A DNA stretch of 64,000 bases from Clostridia bacterium (GCA_017623595.1 JAGAOU010000037.1:1-64000); one strand, 5' to 3'. Positions 53,772 through 63,731 are shown, counted from the first letter of the stretch. Numbers and translations: made by a program. Notes: generated from the letters alone by a model not told the origin.

Positions 53772-56105
53772 TTATTCGAAGCGGAATGTGGCCTGTTCTC
53801 CGGCGCGCATGGTACGGGAGAGGACAGATTTGCTCAAGGTGTATTCCCCGTCGGACTGCGGAACAGCGCCGTCGGGCAGTTTCCATCTAAGTTCGCCGTC
53901 GTTTCCTGCCGTGACGGTCACTTCGGTCAGTTGTCCTTCGGACCACGCAAAGTCAAAGGTGAAGTTTCCTCTTGCCTTCAGTCCTTTTACAGAGCCCTCT
54001 TTCCATTCTGCGGGCAGAGCGGGAATCAGCTCTGTGATGCGGTGACCGGGGGTGCCCAGATGGCTTTGAATCAGCATTTCGTTGATACCTGCCGTGGCGC
54101 CCAGATTTCCGTCGATCTGGAAAATGTGGGGCGGATGCAGGTCAAAGAGATTGGCCTCCGTATTGGTAGCAAACAGCTGATACAGATGATGCAGCGCCTG
54201 ATCGCCCTCCTTGAATCGGGCGTAGAAATTGACGGTCCATGCGCGAGACCATCCCGTATGGCCTCCTCCGTGGCTGAGTCTGCGGGCAATTGTTTTTTTT
54301 GCCGCTTCGTAGATTGCGGGATCGGTTTCGTTGATCTGATCGGCGGGATAGAGACCGAAGAGATGGGAGATGTGACGGTGGCCCGGCTCCACTTCCTCGT
54401 AATCCTTGATCCATTCGCAGATGGTGCCGTACCGTTGGCTGATTCGCAAGGGGGGCAGTCGGTCCAGCACGCTTTGGAGTTTTTTGCCGAAAGAAGGATC
54501 CTTGCCCAGAAATGTGCAAGCGTATTTTACACGGGTGAACAGGGCGTAAATGATCTCAAAATCAAAGGTTGCCCCCTTGGTCAAGGTTTGCTTTTTTCGT
54601 GTGCCGTCGGGGTGATTGTACCAGAACCAGTTTTCGGGAGAGTTGGAAGGAGATGTCACCAGAGACCCATCCTCTTCTTCGGTCAGATATCCGCAGACGA
54701 AGCGGCAGGAACCTTCCAGAATGGGCCAGATTTCGTTTAGATATTCCACATCGTCGGTATATTCATAATGCTCCCATAAGGACAAGCACATCCACGGACC
54801 TGCCATGGGGAAAAATCCGCAACCGACGTGGTCGTGGATCCCTGTCCTGCCGAAAATGTCGGTGGTGTGATTGATGGCCCAGCCCTCGGAGAAGAACAGT
54901 TCCTTTGCGGTGCTTTCACCGAATTTTGAAAGCATTTTTACAAAATGTGTGAGAGATGACACGGTGTCGGAGCTGTTCCCGGCCTCCGCAGGCCAGTAAT
55001 TCATCTGTACGTTGATATTGGTGTGGTAATCTGCGCCCCATGCAGGACGGAAGCCGTGACTCCAGATTCCTTGCAGATTGGCGGGAAGGGTGGAGTTTTT
55101 CCCTGAGGATTCGGTGAGAAGATATCGTCCGAAATTATAATAAAGAACACAAAGATCCGGATCTGTTCCGCCTTTTTTGATCGCCCGAAGACGGTCGGTA
55201 ACGGAAACTTCGGATTGATTGGGAGCGTTCAACTTCAGTTCTACGGCGGAGTAGCTTGCGGCATGATCCTTCAGATGGGATTTTTTGATTTCTTCGTAGG
55301 TATGGTTGGAAATCCCGTCGATGCAGGCGTTCAGCTTCCCCCGCACATCGATGGTTTCGTCCACGTCGTAGAGCTTTACGTTGTAATTGGTTGCAAACGC
55401 TGCGTATACGGTAAGTACTGTGGCTCCTTCCACGGAAAGAGAGTCATGGTTTGCTTTCTTGTTTCCGTCGGATTCAATCTTCAGTTGCGCACCGAAGGTA
55501 AGCCCTTCGCCGCCTTTTCCGTAGTCGTTTTCGTCAAACCAAGTGACACGACCGTTGAGGTGCAGCGTGTCTTCTGAGGTTGCGGCGGTGTATGCGTCCT
55601 GCTCCCGCTTTATGGTCACGTTGCAGGAGAAGGGGGCATCGGCGGTGATGCGGTAGATAAAAAGATCGTATTTTTCACTGACAAAGCTTTCGCTATGATA
55701 GGAAGTGTTCCCTTTTTTCCATGCAAAAGAGGCGACGGCATCCTTCAGCTCCAGTTCCTTTCGATATTCGGTATATCCGGTTTTGTCGGGAAAATCCAGA
55801 AAAATTTCACCGAAGCTTTCATAAAACCGAACCCGTGCCGGGTGGGACAAAAAGGTTTGTTTGCTCAGATCTGAGGCTTCCTGAAGTTGCTCATCGGAGA
55901 TGTGCTTTCGGATTTGCGCCAAGGCTTCCGGGGTGGCATGATTCTGTTCTTTGATCTGCCGACCGCTCCAAAGGGATTCCTCGTTGATTTCGATTACTTC
56001 CCGCGCCGGGTTTCCGTAGACCATGGCTCCGATTCTTCCGTTGCCCAAGGGAAGGGCGTGCATCCAATCGTTGACAAATTGGTTGTAAAACAATTTTGTG
56101 GACAT
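53772..56105 (-). CDS. GH95 alpha-L-fucosidase-like glycoside hydrolase
   Basis: 777 residues. Opens with the GH95 N-terminal domain (WMHALPLGNGRIGAMVYGNPAREVIEINEESLWSG), followed by the (alpha/alpha)6 barrel containing NLQGIWSHGFRPAWGADYHTNINVQMNYWPAE, HHTDIFGRTG-like NHTTDIFGRTG, and DLHPPHIFQIDGNLGATAGINEML. Family 95 contains alpha-1,2-fucosidases and alpha-galactosidases; specificity is not fixed by sequence. No signal peptide, so cytoplasmic. Start at 56105 has AAGGAGG; first gene of a two-gene operon with a good promoter. Confidence 0.9.
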   Translation of the reverse strand: MSTKLFYNQFVNDWMHALPLGNGRIGAMVYGNPAREVIEINEESLWSGRQIKEQNHATPEALAQIRKHISDEQLQEASDLSKQTFLSHPARVRFYESFGEIFLDFPDKTGYTEYRKELELKDAVASFAWKKGNTSYHSESFVSEKYDLFIYRITADAPFSCNVTIKREQDAYTAATSEDTLHLNGRVTWFDENDYGKGGEGLTFGAQLKIESDGNKKANHDSLSVEGATVLTVYAAFATNYNVKLYDVDETIDVRGKLNACIDGISNHTYEEIKKSHLKDHAASYSAVELKLNAPNQSEVSVTDRLRAIKKGGTDPDLCVLYYNFGRYLLTESSGKNSTLPANLQGIWSHGFRPAWGADYHTNINVQMNYWPAEAGNSSDTVSSLTHFVKMLSKFGESTAKELFFSEGWAINHTTDIFGRTGIHDHVGCGFFPMAGPWMCLSLWEHYEYTDDVEYLNEIWPILEGSCRFVCGYLTEEEDGSLVTSPSNSPENWFWYNHPDGTRKKQTLTKGATFDFEIIYALFTRVKYACTFLGKDPSFGKKLQSVLDRLPPLRISQRYGTICEWIKDYEEVEPGHRHISHLFGLYPADQINETDPAIYEAAKKTIARRLSHGGGHTGWSRAWTVNFYARFKEGDQALHHLYQLFATNTEANLFDLHPPHIFQIDGNLGATAGINEMLIQSHLGTPGHRITELIPALPAEWKEGSVKGLKARGNFTFDFAWSEGQLTEVTVTAGNDGELRWKLPDGAVPQSDGEYTLSKSVLSRTMRAGEQATFRFE

Positions 56106-56135
56106 TTGATCTGCCTCCTTGGTTAAGTTGTTTCT

Positions 56136-56164
56136 ATTATACACGATTTTTGTTGTTACGTCAA
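56136..56164 (-). promoter_or_regulatory. promoter of the GH95-hydrolase operon
   Basis: On the minus strand TTGACG, 17 bases, TATAAT, about 30 bases before the GH95 start. Confidence 0.75.
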
Positions 56165-56293
56165 TGGTTATTTTCCGGTTTTTGTATAACGATTTACGGA
56201 TTTTTGCCCGCAGTCTGTCGGGGATCTGTTGGGCGGTGTTTCTTTGAATTTTCGATTTTGTCTAAAATCATAAATATCATGTCTTTTTTTGTA

Positions 56294-56322
56294 TTGTTTT
56301 ACTGTTTCAAATGGATTATAAT
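56294..56322 (+). promoter_or_regulatory. promoter of the Gfo/Idh/MocA gene
   Basis: TTGTTT, 17 bases, TATAAT, 41 bases upstream of the start codon. Confidence 0.6.
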
Positions 56323-56362
56323 AAGGGTGTAAAATCAATCCTGCAGACAGGGAGGACTTGAA

Positions 56363-57619
56363 ATGAAAGAAAAAATCAGAGTCGGTTATGTTGGTCTCGG
56401 ACGACGCGGCTGCGGCGTTCTGAAGGCGAATTTTGCGCTGATGCCCGATGTGGATCTCGTTTATATGTGCGATCTGATCCCCGAGCGGGCACAAAAGGGA
56501 TGTGCAATTGTCCAAGAGCTGGGTGGCTATTCTCCCAAGGCGATTTCGGATTATCATGAAATTCTTGCCGATGATTCCATCGACGCTCTTATTATCATGA
56601 CCTGCTGGTCGGGGCGCCCTCAGATTGCCATGGATGCCATGAAGGCGGGCAAATATGCCGCTATTGAGGTGGGATGCGCCGATTCGTTGCAGGAATGCTT
56701 TGATTTGGTTCGTGTTTCCGAGGAAACGGGCAAGCCCTGTATGATGCTGGAAAACTGCTGCTATGCCCGCCGTGAAATGATGGTTCTGAATATGGTCAAA
56801 CAGGGTCTGTTTGGTGAGATTGTTCACTGCGCAGGCGGTTATATGCATTATCTGCCCGAGGAGGACCTTTACCGTCACATCCTGCGGGAGGAGGGGCATC
56901 CCCATTACCGTATCGACCACTACATCCGTCAGAATCGGGAAAACTATCCCACCCATGAATTCGGTCCCCTTTCCAAAATTCTCGGTATCAATCGGGGGAA
57001 CCGCATCCTGACCCTTTCTTCCTTTGCTTCCAAGGCGCGGGCTTTGAAGCAATATTGCAAGGATCATATGGAAGATCCCGCCTTGGCGGAGATTGACTAC
57101 AAGCAGGGGGATATTGTCACTACTGTTATGACCTGCGCCAATGGGGAGACCGTGGTTCTTACCCTGGACACCACCGCACCCCGTCCCTATTACAGCCGCA
57201 ATTTCACCGTCCGCGGGACGCTGGGAATGTCCTTTGAGGACACCAAGGTGGTCTATCTGGACGGAATGGAGCATCGGGTACGGGACAACGAAGAGCAGTT
57301 CTTCGAAAAGTACGACCATCCTCTTTACAAAGAATATACCGCCATGCAGAGCCGCGGCGGTCATGGGGGCATCGACTGGCTGGTTTGCCGTGCCTTCGTG
57401 GAAGCTGTGAAAAACGGAACGCAGACGCCCATCGACGTTTACGACACCGCTGCTTGGCTGGCCATCGGGCCTCTTTCCGAGGCTTCCATTCAGCAGGGTG
57501 GCGCACCTCAGCAGTTCCCCGATTTCACCAACGGCAGATGGAACGACCGTGAACCCCTTGTCAAGGGCAAGTATTGTCTGGATGAGGTTGTCGAAGACAA
57601 AAGCGTTCCCATCTATTAA
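56363..57619 (+). CDS. Gfo/Idh/MocA-family NAD-dependent protein, GH109-like
   Basis: 418 residues. N-terminal NAD-binding Rossmann fold (VGYVGLGRRGCGVLKANF, glycines G11-x-G13) and a C-terminal oxidoreductase domain. The segment NYPTHEFGPLSKILGINRGNR (residues about 195-215) resembles the YPTHGLGP...NRGD block of GH109 alpha-N-acetylgalactosaminidases, which use NAD-dependent chemistry. It could thus be a glycosidase or a dehydrogenase. No signal peptide. Single gene with its own promoter, divergent from GH95 and placed before the SGNH/GH2 operon. Confidence 0.72.
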   Translation: MKEKIRVGYVGLGRRGCGVLKANFALMPDVDLVYMCDLIPERAQKGCAIVQELGGYSPKAISDYHEILADDSIDALIIMTCWSGRPQIAMDAMKAGKYAAIEVGCADSLQECFDLVRVSEETGKPCMMLENCCYARREMMVLNMVKQGLFGEIVHCAGGYMHYLPEEDLYRHILREEGHPHYRIDHYIRQNRENYPTHEFGPLSKILGINRGNRILTLSSFASKARALKQYCKDHMEDPALAEIDYKQGDIVTTVMTCANGETVVLTLDTTAPRPYYSRNFTVRGTLGMSFEDTKVVYLDGMEHRVRDNEEQFFEKYDHPLYKEYTAMQSRGGHGGIDWLVCRAFVEAVKNGTQTPIDVYDTAAWLAIGPLSEASIQQGGAPQQFPDFTNGRWNDREPLVKGKYCLDEVVEDKSVPIY

Positions 57620-57634
57620 AAGCATAAATGATAT

Positions 57635-57662
57635 GAGAGCACCTGCCGCGGCAGGTGCTCTC
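57635..57662 (+). terminator. hairpin between convergent genes
   Basis: Perfect 13-bp stem GAGAGCACCTGCC / GGCAGGTGCTCTC with a 2-base spacer, but no clear T run on either side. It may end both transcripts by structure or with Rho. Confidence 0.6.
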
Positions 57663-57669
57663 TTCGCAA

Positions 57670-60456
57670 TTATTCTTTGTCTTCCATGGTCAAGGCAATG
57701 CTGATGGAAACGCCGTTGGCGGGCATGTTCTGTGCAGCCTCAATCAGACATCTCAATTCGTATTTCTTTCCGCAGTCGGTGGGCAGCGGAAGGGTGACAG
57801 AGGCCTTGTGTTTGGGGGTTTCTTTGTGAATCAGAGTCCCGTTCAGATAAAATTCCACTGTTTGTGCGATGACGCTTGCAAACTTCAGAATCGGTGTTTT
57901 CCCCGCAGGAATACTGTCGGGTAGTTCGATGGGAATACGAAATTCTCTCCAACCCTTCAGAAATTGTCTGGGGCAATAAGCGTTGTTGTACGCGGAACTG
58001 ACCGACATTGGAGCAAAGGAGTTCATATCGTTGTCGTTGTAAATTTTTACGGGATCGGGCTTTTCTTCGCTGTCGCTGATTGAACTCAAAATTCCCGTTA
58101 TCTCCAAGTTCGGTTTGGAGAAGATATATTCCGGGATGGATTGCTCTATGATATTGAAGGTGAGCTGCGCTTCCTCCAAGCCTTCGCTGCGGGCGATGAG
58201 CTTCAGGTTTTTGGCCTTAATGTTTGCAGTAACAAGGACCTGACAAAGACCGCAATAAAGTTTTCGATAGGGGAGATGGTCGGGCTCATGACTGTTGGGA
58301 TCTCCGTTGCCGACCCCTGCCACAAAGCCATCTCCTTCGATGAAGAAATCTATCTTATTGGATGCGGTGGGGAGTTCTACCTCGGCCTCGTCAACGACCG
58401 AAACCCGAACAGGTACGGTGTCCTGACCGCAGTCTCCGATATGAAAACGGTCGGGAATAAGCTTGATTTTAACGGCTTTTCCTGCGGTTTTATTCTCCGC
58501 TTTCGCCACAACCCTTCCTCCACGGTAACCTACCGCGGAAAGGGTTCCTGCCTCAAAGAGAACCTGCCATTCATTCTGCTCGCAGGGATCGTTTTTTCGT
58601 TTACCCAAGGATCTTCCGTTGAGGAACAGCTCCACCTCGTCGCAATTGGAGACAGTCATAACTCGCACGGTTTTTCCTTCTTCCCAATTCCAGTGGGGGA
58701 GGATATAGATCATCGGTTCGTCAAGGAACACAGCCTGATTGAAATAATAGGAATCCTTAGGAAAGCCGCAGGTATCCATGATTCCGAACTGGGAGGAGCA
58801 GGAGGGCCAGCTGAAGGGGGTGGGTTCGCCTCGATAGTCAAATCCTGTCCAGATAAAGATCCCGGAAAAATAGTCCAGCTCCCGAACCATTTTCCAGGTT
58901 TCCCGCACAGTCTGTCCCCAAGGAACCACTTCTTCATCGTATCCGTTCAGAATGTGCGCAACCTCCCGATCGCTTTCGTAGCATCCTCGTGTGGTGACGG
59001 CACTGTTGTTTTCTGTTCCGAGAATCGGTTTTTTGGGAGCAAGGGCGTGGTCGTCGGGAATGTGCTTGATGTAGTAGTTTTTGCCGAAAACATCCATGTA
59101 GTCTCCTGCGCCGCCCGGATGATAGGAATCGTTGATTGCTCCGATGACGGGTCGGGTTTTGTCCAGTTTTCGCACAGCGCTTCGCAGGCGACGGAAAATG
59201 GCTGCCCCTTCGGTAGTGTTCTGCAGAGGCTCTTCGTTGAACAATGACCAGAGTATGACCGAGGGATGGTTACGGTCCCGCCGGATCATATTTTCCACGT
59301 TGCGCATAATGTCTCGGCGGGTTTCTAAAAAGCGATTCTCGTCCATGACCAGAAGACCGTATTCATCGCAAGCATCCAAAATTTCTTTGGCAGGAAGATT
59401 ATGAGAGGAACGATATGCGTTGCATCCCATTTCCTTCAGACGGCGCACCCGATAGTACTGAATGGAATCGGGGACGGCCACGCCCACGCCTGCGTGATCC
59501 TGATGGTTGCAGGTTCCTTTAATTTTCAAGGAGCGCCCGTTGAGGAAAAATCCTTTATCCACATCAAAGCGGAAGGTTCGAAAACCGATTCGGGTGGAAT
59601 CTTCGTCTGTTTTTTCGCCGTCTTTGCGAACTTCTACCTTCAATGTATACAGATTCGGTGCATCCACGTCCCACAGAGCGGGATTTGTCACAGGCAGAGC
59701 AATTTTTGCCACGGTCTTTTGGTCTGCGGGACAAAGAATCTCGCTTGCAATTCCTTCTGCAAGAACGGTGTCATCCCTTGTGACGGCTGCGTGAACCGAA
59801 ACGGTTTGATCCTCATAGGAAGAGTTTTCCAGCTCTGTTTCCAGTTCCACTGTCCAAGCATTGGTTGCTTCATCGGTCAGTATCGGATTTGCCCAAAGTC
59901 CGCCGTGGGCAATATGAACCGATTCCTTAATAAACAAACGAACATGGCGGTAGATTCCTGCCCCTTCGTACCACCAGCCTGCAAAGGAATCTCCCTTGGT
60001 GTAAACCGCAAGTGTATTTACTCGATCGTAATATAGGCGGTCGGTTACATCAATGATGATTTCCGAATAGGGGTCAAAATTCCGCTCCATGATTGATCCG
60101 TTCAGATAAATCACAGAATCTGTGGAGATTCCGTCGAAGACCAGAAGGGCGTGCTTGCCCTTCCATGCCGGGTCCACAGAGAAGGTTTTGCGGTACCATG
60201 CATTGCATTTGACCTTGTATCCGTGGTTCATAATCGCATCGGGAGAAAACTCGGATTCACGAAGGTAGTCATGGGGAAGGTTGACGGTCTGCCATTGGCT
60301 GTCGTCATAGGTTTGTTTCCGTGCGGGACCGATTTCCGCCCCCGCCTTCACCCGCATGTATACGGAGGAGTGGTCGGTGCCTGTAAAAATGTCTACATCT
60401 CCACGATGAAATTTCCAATCGGGATCCATGTTAAAGATTTTTCGTGTGAAGCTCAT
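57670..60456 (-). CDS. GH2 family glycosidase (beta-galactosidase/glucuronidase-like)
   Basis: 928 residues, different from the LacZ-type enzyme at 13-16 kb. Order: jelly-roll domain, Ig-like domain, TIM barrel with acid/base Glu408 in WSLFNEEP and nucleophile Glu482 in LGTENNSAV, then DUF4982-like and further beta domains, and an unmatched C-terminal beta domain (about 790-928). Barrel loop KGTCNHQDHAGVGVAVPD is typical of DUF4982-bearing GH2s active on polysaccharide side chains. No signal peptide. Last gene of the operon of three SGNH esterases, whose products it may use or prepare. Confidence 0.88.
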   Translation of the reverse strand: MSFTRKIFNMDPDWKFHRGDVDIFTGTDHSSVYMRVKAGAEIGPARKQTYDDSQWQTVNLPHDYLRESEFSPDAIMNHGYKVKCNAWYRKTFSVDPAWKGKHALLVFDGISTDSVIYLNGSIMERNFDPYSEIIIDVTDRLYYDRVNTLAVYTKGDSFAGWWYEGAGIYRHVRLFIKESVHIAHGGLWANPILTDEATNAWTVELETELENSSYEDQTVSVHAAVTRDDTVLAEGIASEILCPADQKTVAKIALPVTNPALWDVDAPNLYTLKVEVRKDGEKTDEDSTRIGFRTFRFDVDKGFFLNGRSLKIKGTCNHQDHAGVGVAVPDSIQYYRVRRLKEMGCNAYRSSHNLPAKEILDACDEYGLLVMDENRFLETRRDIMRNVENMIRRDRNHPSVILWSLFNEEPLQNTTEGAAIFRRLRSAVRKLDKTRPVIGAINDSYHPGGAGDYMDVFGKNYYIKHIPDDHALAPKKPILGTENNSAVTTRGCYESDREVAHILNGYDEEVVPWGQTVRETWKMVRELDYFSGIFIWTGFDYRGEPTPFSWPSCSSQFGIMDTCGFPKDSYYFNQAVFLDEPMIYILPHWNWEEGKTVRVMTVSNCDEVELFLNGRSLGKRKNDPCEQNEWQVLFEAGTLSAVGYRGGRVVAKAENKTAGKAVKIKLIPDRFHIGDCGQDTVPVRVSVVDEAEVELPTASNKIDFFIEGDGFVAGVGNGDPNSHEPDHLPYRKLYCGLCQVLVTANIKAKNLKLIARSEGLEEAQLTFNIIEQSIPEYIFSKPNLEITGILSSISDSEEKPDPVKIYNDNDMNSFAPMSVSSAYNNAYCPRQFLKGWREFRIPIELPDSIPAGKTPILKFASVIAQTVEFYLNGTLIHKETPKHKASVTLPLPTDCGKKYELRCLIEAAQNMPANGVSISIALTMEDKE

Positions 60457-60472
60457 GGGGAATCTCCTTTGC

Positions 60473-61549
60473 TTAGTTTTGTTTCAGCATTTCTGTCAGA
60501 TAGGGTTCCATGGCCGCTGCCATACGGAAGAATCCAAAGTCGTTGGGGTGGCATCCGTCTACGGTGCATCCGTCCCATCCCTTGCCTGCAAGTAATTGAT
60601 CTCCCGCCAAAAGCCATACCTTTTCGTCGCCCTCTGCCTTGGCAGTCTCATAACTTTCCCGAATGACTTCCTGACGGGAACGGTAGGGGTCGGGATGAAG
60701 AAGGATATCGGGAGCGGAAACGAAGAGAATGGGTAGGCTCGGATTGGCCGCCCGCACCGCCCGATAAAGAGGCAGATGAGTGTTTTTCAGATGTTGCAGA
60801 TCCGGCGCATTGTGATCATAGTCGCAGACGAAGGCCGACGCATTCTTGCAGAGGTTTGCAAGGTGTTCCACCATGGCAGGCTCCGCCCTTCCCGCTCCGG
60901 AAAAGCCCAAATTGATATGATCCGCATCCAGCCAACGGGACAGAAATCCCTGATAGGCATTCCCCGGTCGGGATGCACATCCTCCTTGGGTAATGGAAGA
61001 TCCGTAATACACGATGGGTTTTTCGATGGCGTAGGGAGTGGGCTCTTCGATAACAGCATCCTTTTTCAGGGCAATATACAGTTCGCAAACGCCGTCGTAG
61101 AGAGGAAAATTGATGGTGTATTCCGCCATTGCTCCGTCGGTGCCTCGAAGAGAGGAGTACCCCTCTTTCATCCCCATGGGAGGCATGAATGTTGCGTAAT
61201 AGACTTCTTCGCCATCCTCGTTCTTCCGATAAAGATCAAAGCCCGATTGTCCCGCCAGGGTTATATGAGGCATGAGGGTGCGGTTTTTCTGTACCGCGCG
61301 GATGGCGATGCAGGGGGAGTTTGTTCTGAAGCGAATTCTCCCGCCCGCCGTGCAACGGTTCAGCTCTCCAACCCCGCGGGAAACTGCGTCAGCGATTTCT
61401 TGTGGCATGCGGACATAGCATTTCTGCTCCTCGTCATAGAACACCCCGTAAAGGGCGAAGGGGGCTTGCTTAGCATCCAGCCAGATCAAATCGGGTTCGT
61501 TGATTGTGGTTTCCACTTTCAGATTCTTGTCGATTTCGTCCAGTCTCAT
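60473..61549 (-). CDS. SGNH/GDSL acyl hydrolase, third in operon (tandem paralogue)
   Basis: 358 residues. N-terminal SsfX3-like beta domain ending in GQSGFDLYRKNEDGEEV (GxDLY motif), then an SGNH esterase fold with nucleophile Ser185 in YYGSSITQGG, the oxyanion Gly/Asn area around NLGFSGAGRAEPAM, and catalytic Asp331/His334 in VDGCHPNDFG. The family deacylates carbohydrates or other esters. It is closest to the next gene upstream and ends 16 bases before the GH2 gene. Cytoplasmic. Confidence 0.85.
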   Translation of the reverse strand: MRLDEIDKNLKVETTINEPDLIWLDAKQAPFALYGVFYDEEQKCYVRMPQEIADAVSRGVGELNRCTAGGRIRFRTNSPCIAIRAVQKNRTLMPHITLAGQSGFDLYRKNEDGEEVYYATFMPPMGMKEGYSSLRGTDGAMAEYTINFPLYDGVCELYIALKKDAVIEEPTPYAIEKPIVYYGSSITQGGCASRPGNAYQGFLSRWLDADHINLGFSGAGRAEPAMVEHLANLCKNASAFVCDYDHNAPDLQHLKNTHLPLYRAVRAANPSLPILFVSAPDILLHPDPYRSRQEVIRESYETAKAEGDEKVWLLAGDQLLAGKGWDGCTVDGCHPNDFGFFRMAAAMEPYLTEMLKQN

Positions 61550-61550
61550 T

Positions 61551-62627
61551 TTATTTCATCTCCAGCATTTCTTTCAGATAGGGTTCGATGGCCATGGCCA
61601 TGCGGTAGAATCCCAGGTCGTTGGGATGGCAGGCGTCTACGGTGCAGGTGTCCCAATGCTCTCCCCGATAGATCATGTTACCGGGTAGAAACCACACTTT
61701 TTCGTCTCCTTCCGCTTTTGCGGTCAAGTAGGTCTTGCGGATAATCTCCAGACGGGGAAGCATCCGCTGAGGATGGTGAACGATTTCCGGTTCCGAAAGA
61801 AATAGGATGGGCAACCGGGGATTTGCCATGCGAATGGTTCGATAGAGGGGCAGATGGGTTTTTTCCAGATATTCTTCCGTGACTGCGTTCCAGTCATAGT
61901 TGCAGACGAATGCAGATGCGTTTTTGCAGAGTTCGGCAAGATATGCCGCCATTTCCGGCTCTGCCTTGCCCTGTCCGGAAAAGCCCAGATTGATGTGGTC
62001 GATGTTCAATCGGCGGGAGAGCATTCCCTGATAGGAATTTCCCGGTCGTCCGGCGCATCCCCCCTGGGTAATGGAAGATCCGTAATAGACCACCGGTTTT
62101 TCGATGGCATAGGGAGAGGGGGCCTCCAGAACGGCATCCTTTTTCAGGGCGATATACAACTCATGCAGATTATCGTACAATGGGAAATTGATAGTATATT
62201 CTGCCATGCTTCCGTCGGTTTTCAGAGGAGAAGAATAGCCCTCTGTCATGTTCATAGGAGGACGGAAGGCATTGACAAAGATTTCGGTTCCGCCCTCGGC
62301 TTTCCGATAAAGATCCAGTCCCGATTGTCCCAATCGGGACATATGGGAAGAGGGCTCTCTGTTTTTCTGCACCGCTCGGATTCCGATAAAGGAAGAATTT
62401 GTCTTAAATCGAATCCGTCCTCCCGCTGTGCAATGGTTCAAATCGGCAACGCCGCGGGAGACGCGGTCTGCTACCGACTGCGGCATCCGAACGAAGCAGC
62501 CCTGCTCTTCATCGTAAAGCACGCCGTGAATGGAAAAGGGGGCCTGACGGACGCTCCGCCAAAGGATGTCAGGTTCGGTGATGTCGGTTTCGATTTTCAG
62601 ATTCTTGTCGATTTCTTCGAGTCTCAT
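61551..62627 (-). CDS. SGNH/GDSL acyl hydrolase, second in operon (tandem paralogue)
   Basis: 358 residues when started at 62627, where a GAGGGAG site lies and the N-terminus (MRLEEIDKNLK) aligns with the downstream copy (MRLDEIDKNLK). An ATG six codons earlier overlaps the first copy's stop by four bases and is an alternative. GQSGLDLYRKAEGG and YYGSSITQGGCAGRPG with a C-terminal VDACHPNDLG show the same domain plan and triad. Very similar to the third copy over its full length. Confidence 0.85.
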   Translation of the reverse strand: MRLEEIDKNLKIETDITEPDILWRSVRQAPFSIHGVLYDEEQGCFVRMPQSVADRVSRGVADLNHCTAGGRIRFKTNSSFIGIRAVQKNREPSSHMSRLGQSGLDLYRKAEGGTEIFVNAFRPPMNMTEGYSSPLKTDGSMAEYTINFPLYDNLHELYIALKKDAVLEAPSPYAIEKPVVYYGSSITQGGCAGRPGNSYQGMLSRRLNIDHINLGFSGQGKAEPEMAAYLAELCKNASAFVCNYDWNAVTEEYLEKTHLPLYRTIRMANPRLPILFLSEPEIVHHPQRMLPRLEIIRKTYLTAKAEGDEKVWFLPGNMIYRGEHWDTCTVDACHPNDLGFYRMAMAIEPYLKEMLEMK

Positions 62628-62641
62628 AGGACGATGCTCCC

Positions 62642-63703
62642 TCATTTGTTCATCATTTCTTCCAGAATGGGACGAATGGTTTTGGCCATACGGTAGAATC
62701 CGAGATCATTAGGATGGGTACTGTCTACGGTACATTCCAAATGATCTTCTGTGCCGAAAAGGGTTGCTCCGTCGATATACCAAAGATTTGTGTCTCCCTC
62801 CTGCTTTGCCTGCTCAAAGTTACGGCGGATCAATTCTCTGCGAGCGAAAAAGTCACCTTTATGTAACATTACGTCAGGTGCGGAGATGAAGAGAATCGGC
62901 AGATCCGGATGGGCGGCGCGGACACGACGGTAGAAGGGGAGATGTTTTTCCTTCAATTCTTCCGTGTTTCTGACGTTGTGGTCAAAGTCGTATACAAAGG
63001 CCTTCATGGGGAATGCTTCAAAGTATTCGGCCATGGCGGGTTCAGCTTTGCAGGCCCCCGAAAACCCCAGATTGATGTAATCAAAATTCAGCCACCGCGA
63101 CAGGTATGCCTGATACGCGATACCGGGGCGGGATGCGGATGCCCCTTGGGTAATGGAGGAGCCGTAGAATACTACGGGCAGATCGTTGGGATAAGGAGCC
63201 GCTTGGGAAAGTTCGCACCCGGCTTCTAATCCGATCAGCAGACTTTTTACGCCGCAGTAAAGGGGAAAATTGATAGTGTATTCTGCAAGCTTTCCGTCGG
63301 TTTTTACTGCTTTTTCATAGCGGTCGCAGGTTGGTGTAGTGGGAATAAAGGTATGAACAAAGTTGTCCCCTTCTTCGTCGGTTCTGTAGAGATCAAAGCC
63401 CGAAACTCCTGCTGCAGCCATGCTTGGACGGTTGGGAATTCGATGTAGTCTTGCAGCAACGGCGATAGTGGAGGAATTCGTGCGAAAACGAATCCTTCCT
63501 CCTGCCGTGGAGTAATTCAGGTTACTTACCGCGGGAGAAGTGCTCTTTGCCACGGCTTTCGGTATCCGCAAAAAGCAGTTTTCTGCTTCCTCAAAAAAGA
63601 TACCGTGCAGTGAAAAGGGGGCATTTTTTACGTCCAACCAAACCAAATTCGGTTCCTTGAGGTCCGAATTGAGAATTTGAATACTTTGACCCTGAAGTTT
63701 CAT
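62642..63703 (-). CDS. SGNH/GDSL acyl hydrolase, first in operon (diverged paralogue)
   Basis: 353 residues with the same two-domain plan: beta domain with GVSGFDLYRTDEEG, then FYGSSITQGASASRPG and VDSTHPNDLGFYRM. It is more diverged than the other two (its N-terminus differs and SGACKAEPAM replaces SGAGRAEPAM), suggesting an older duplication. GGGAGGATC precedes the start. It is the promoter-proximal gene of the SGNH-SGNH-SGNH-GH2 operon. Confidence 0.85.
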   Translation of the reverse strand: MKLQGQSIQILNSDLKEPNLVWLDVKNAPFSLHGIFFEEAENCFLRIPKAVAKSTSPAVSNLNYSTAGGRIRFRTNSSTIAVAARLHRIPNRPSMAAAGVSGFDLYRTDEEGDNFVHTFIPTTPTCDRYEKAVKTDGKLAEYTINFPLYCGVKSLLIGLEAGCELSQAAPYPNDLPVVFYGSSITQGASASRPGIAYQAYLSRWLNFDYINLGFSGACKAEPAMAEYFEAFPMKAFVYDFDHNVRNTEELKEKHLPFYRRVRAAHPDLPILFISAPDVMLHKGDFFARRELIRRNFEQAKQEGDTNLWYIDGATLFGTEDHLECTVDSTHPNDLGFYRMAKTIRPILEEMMNK

Positions 63704-63731
63704 GGTGATCCTCCCGAAAAGCGTTTTTTTT

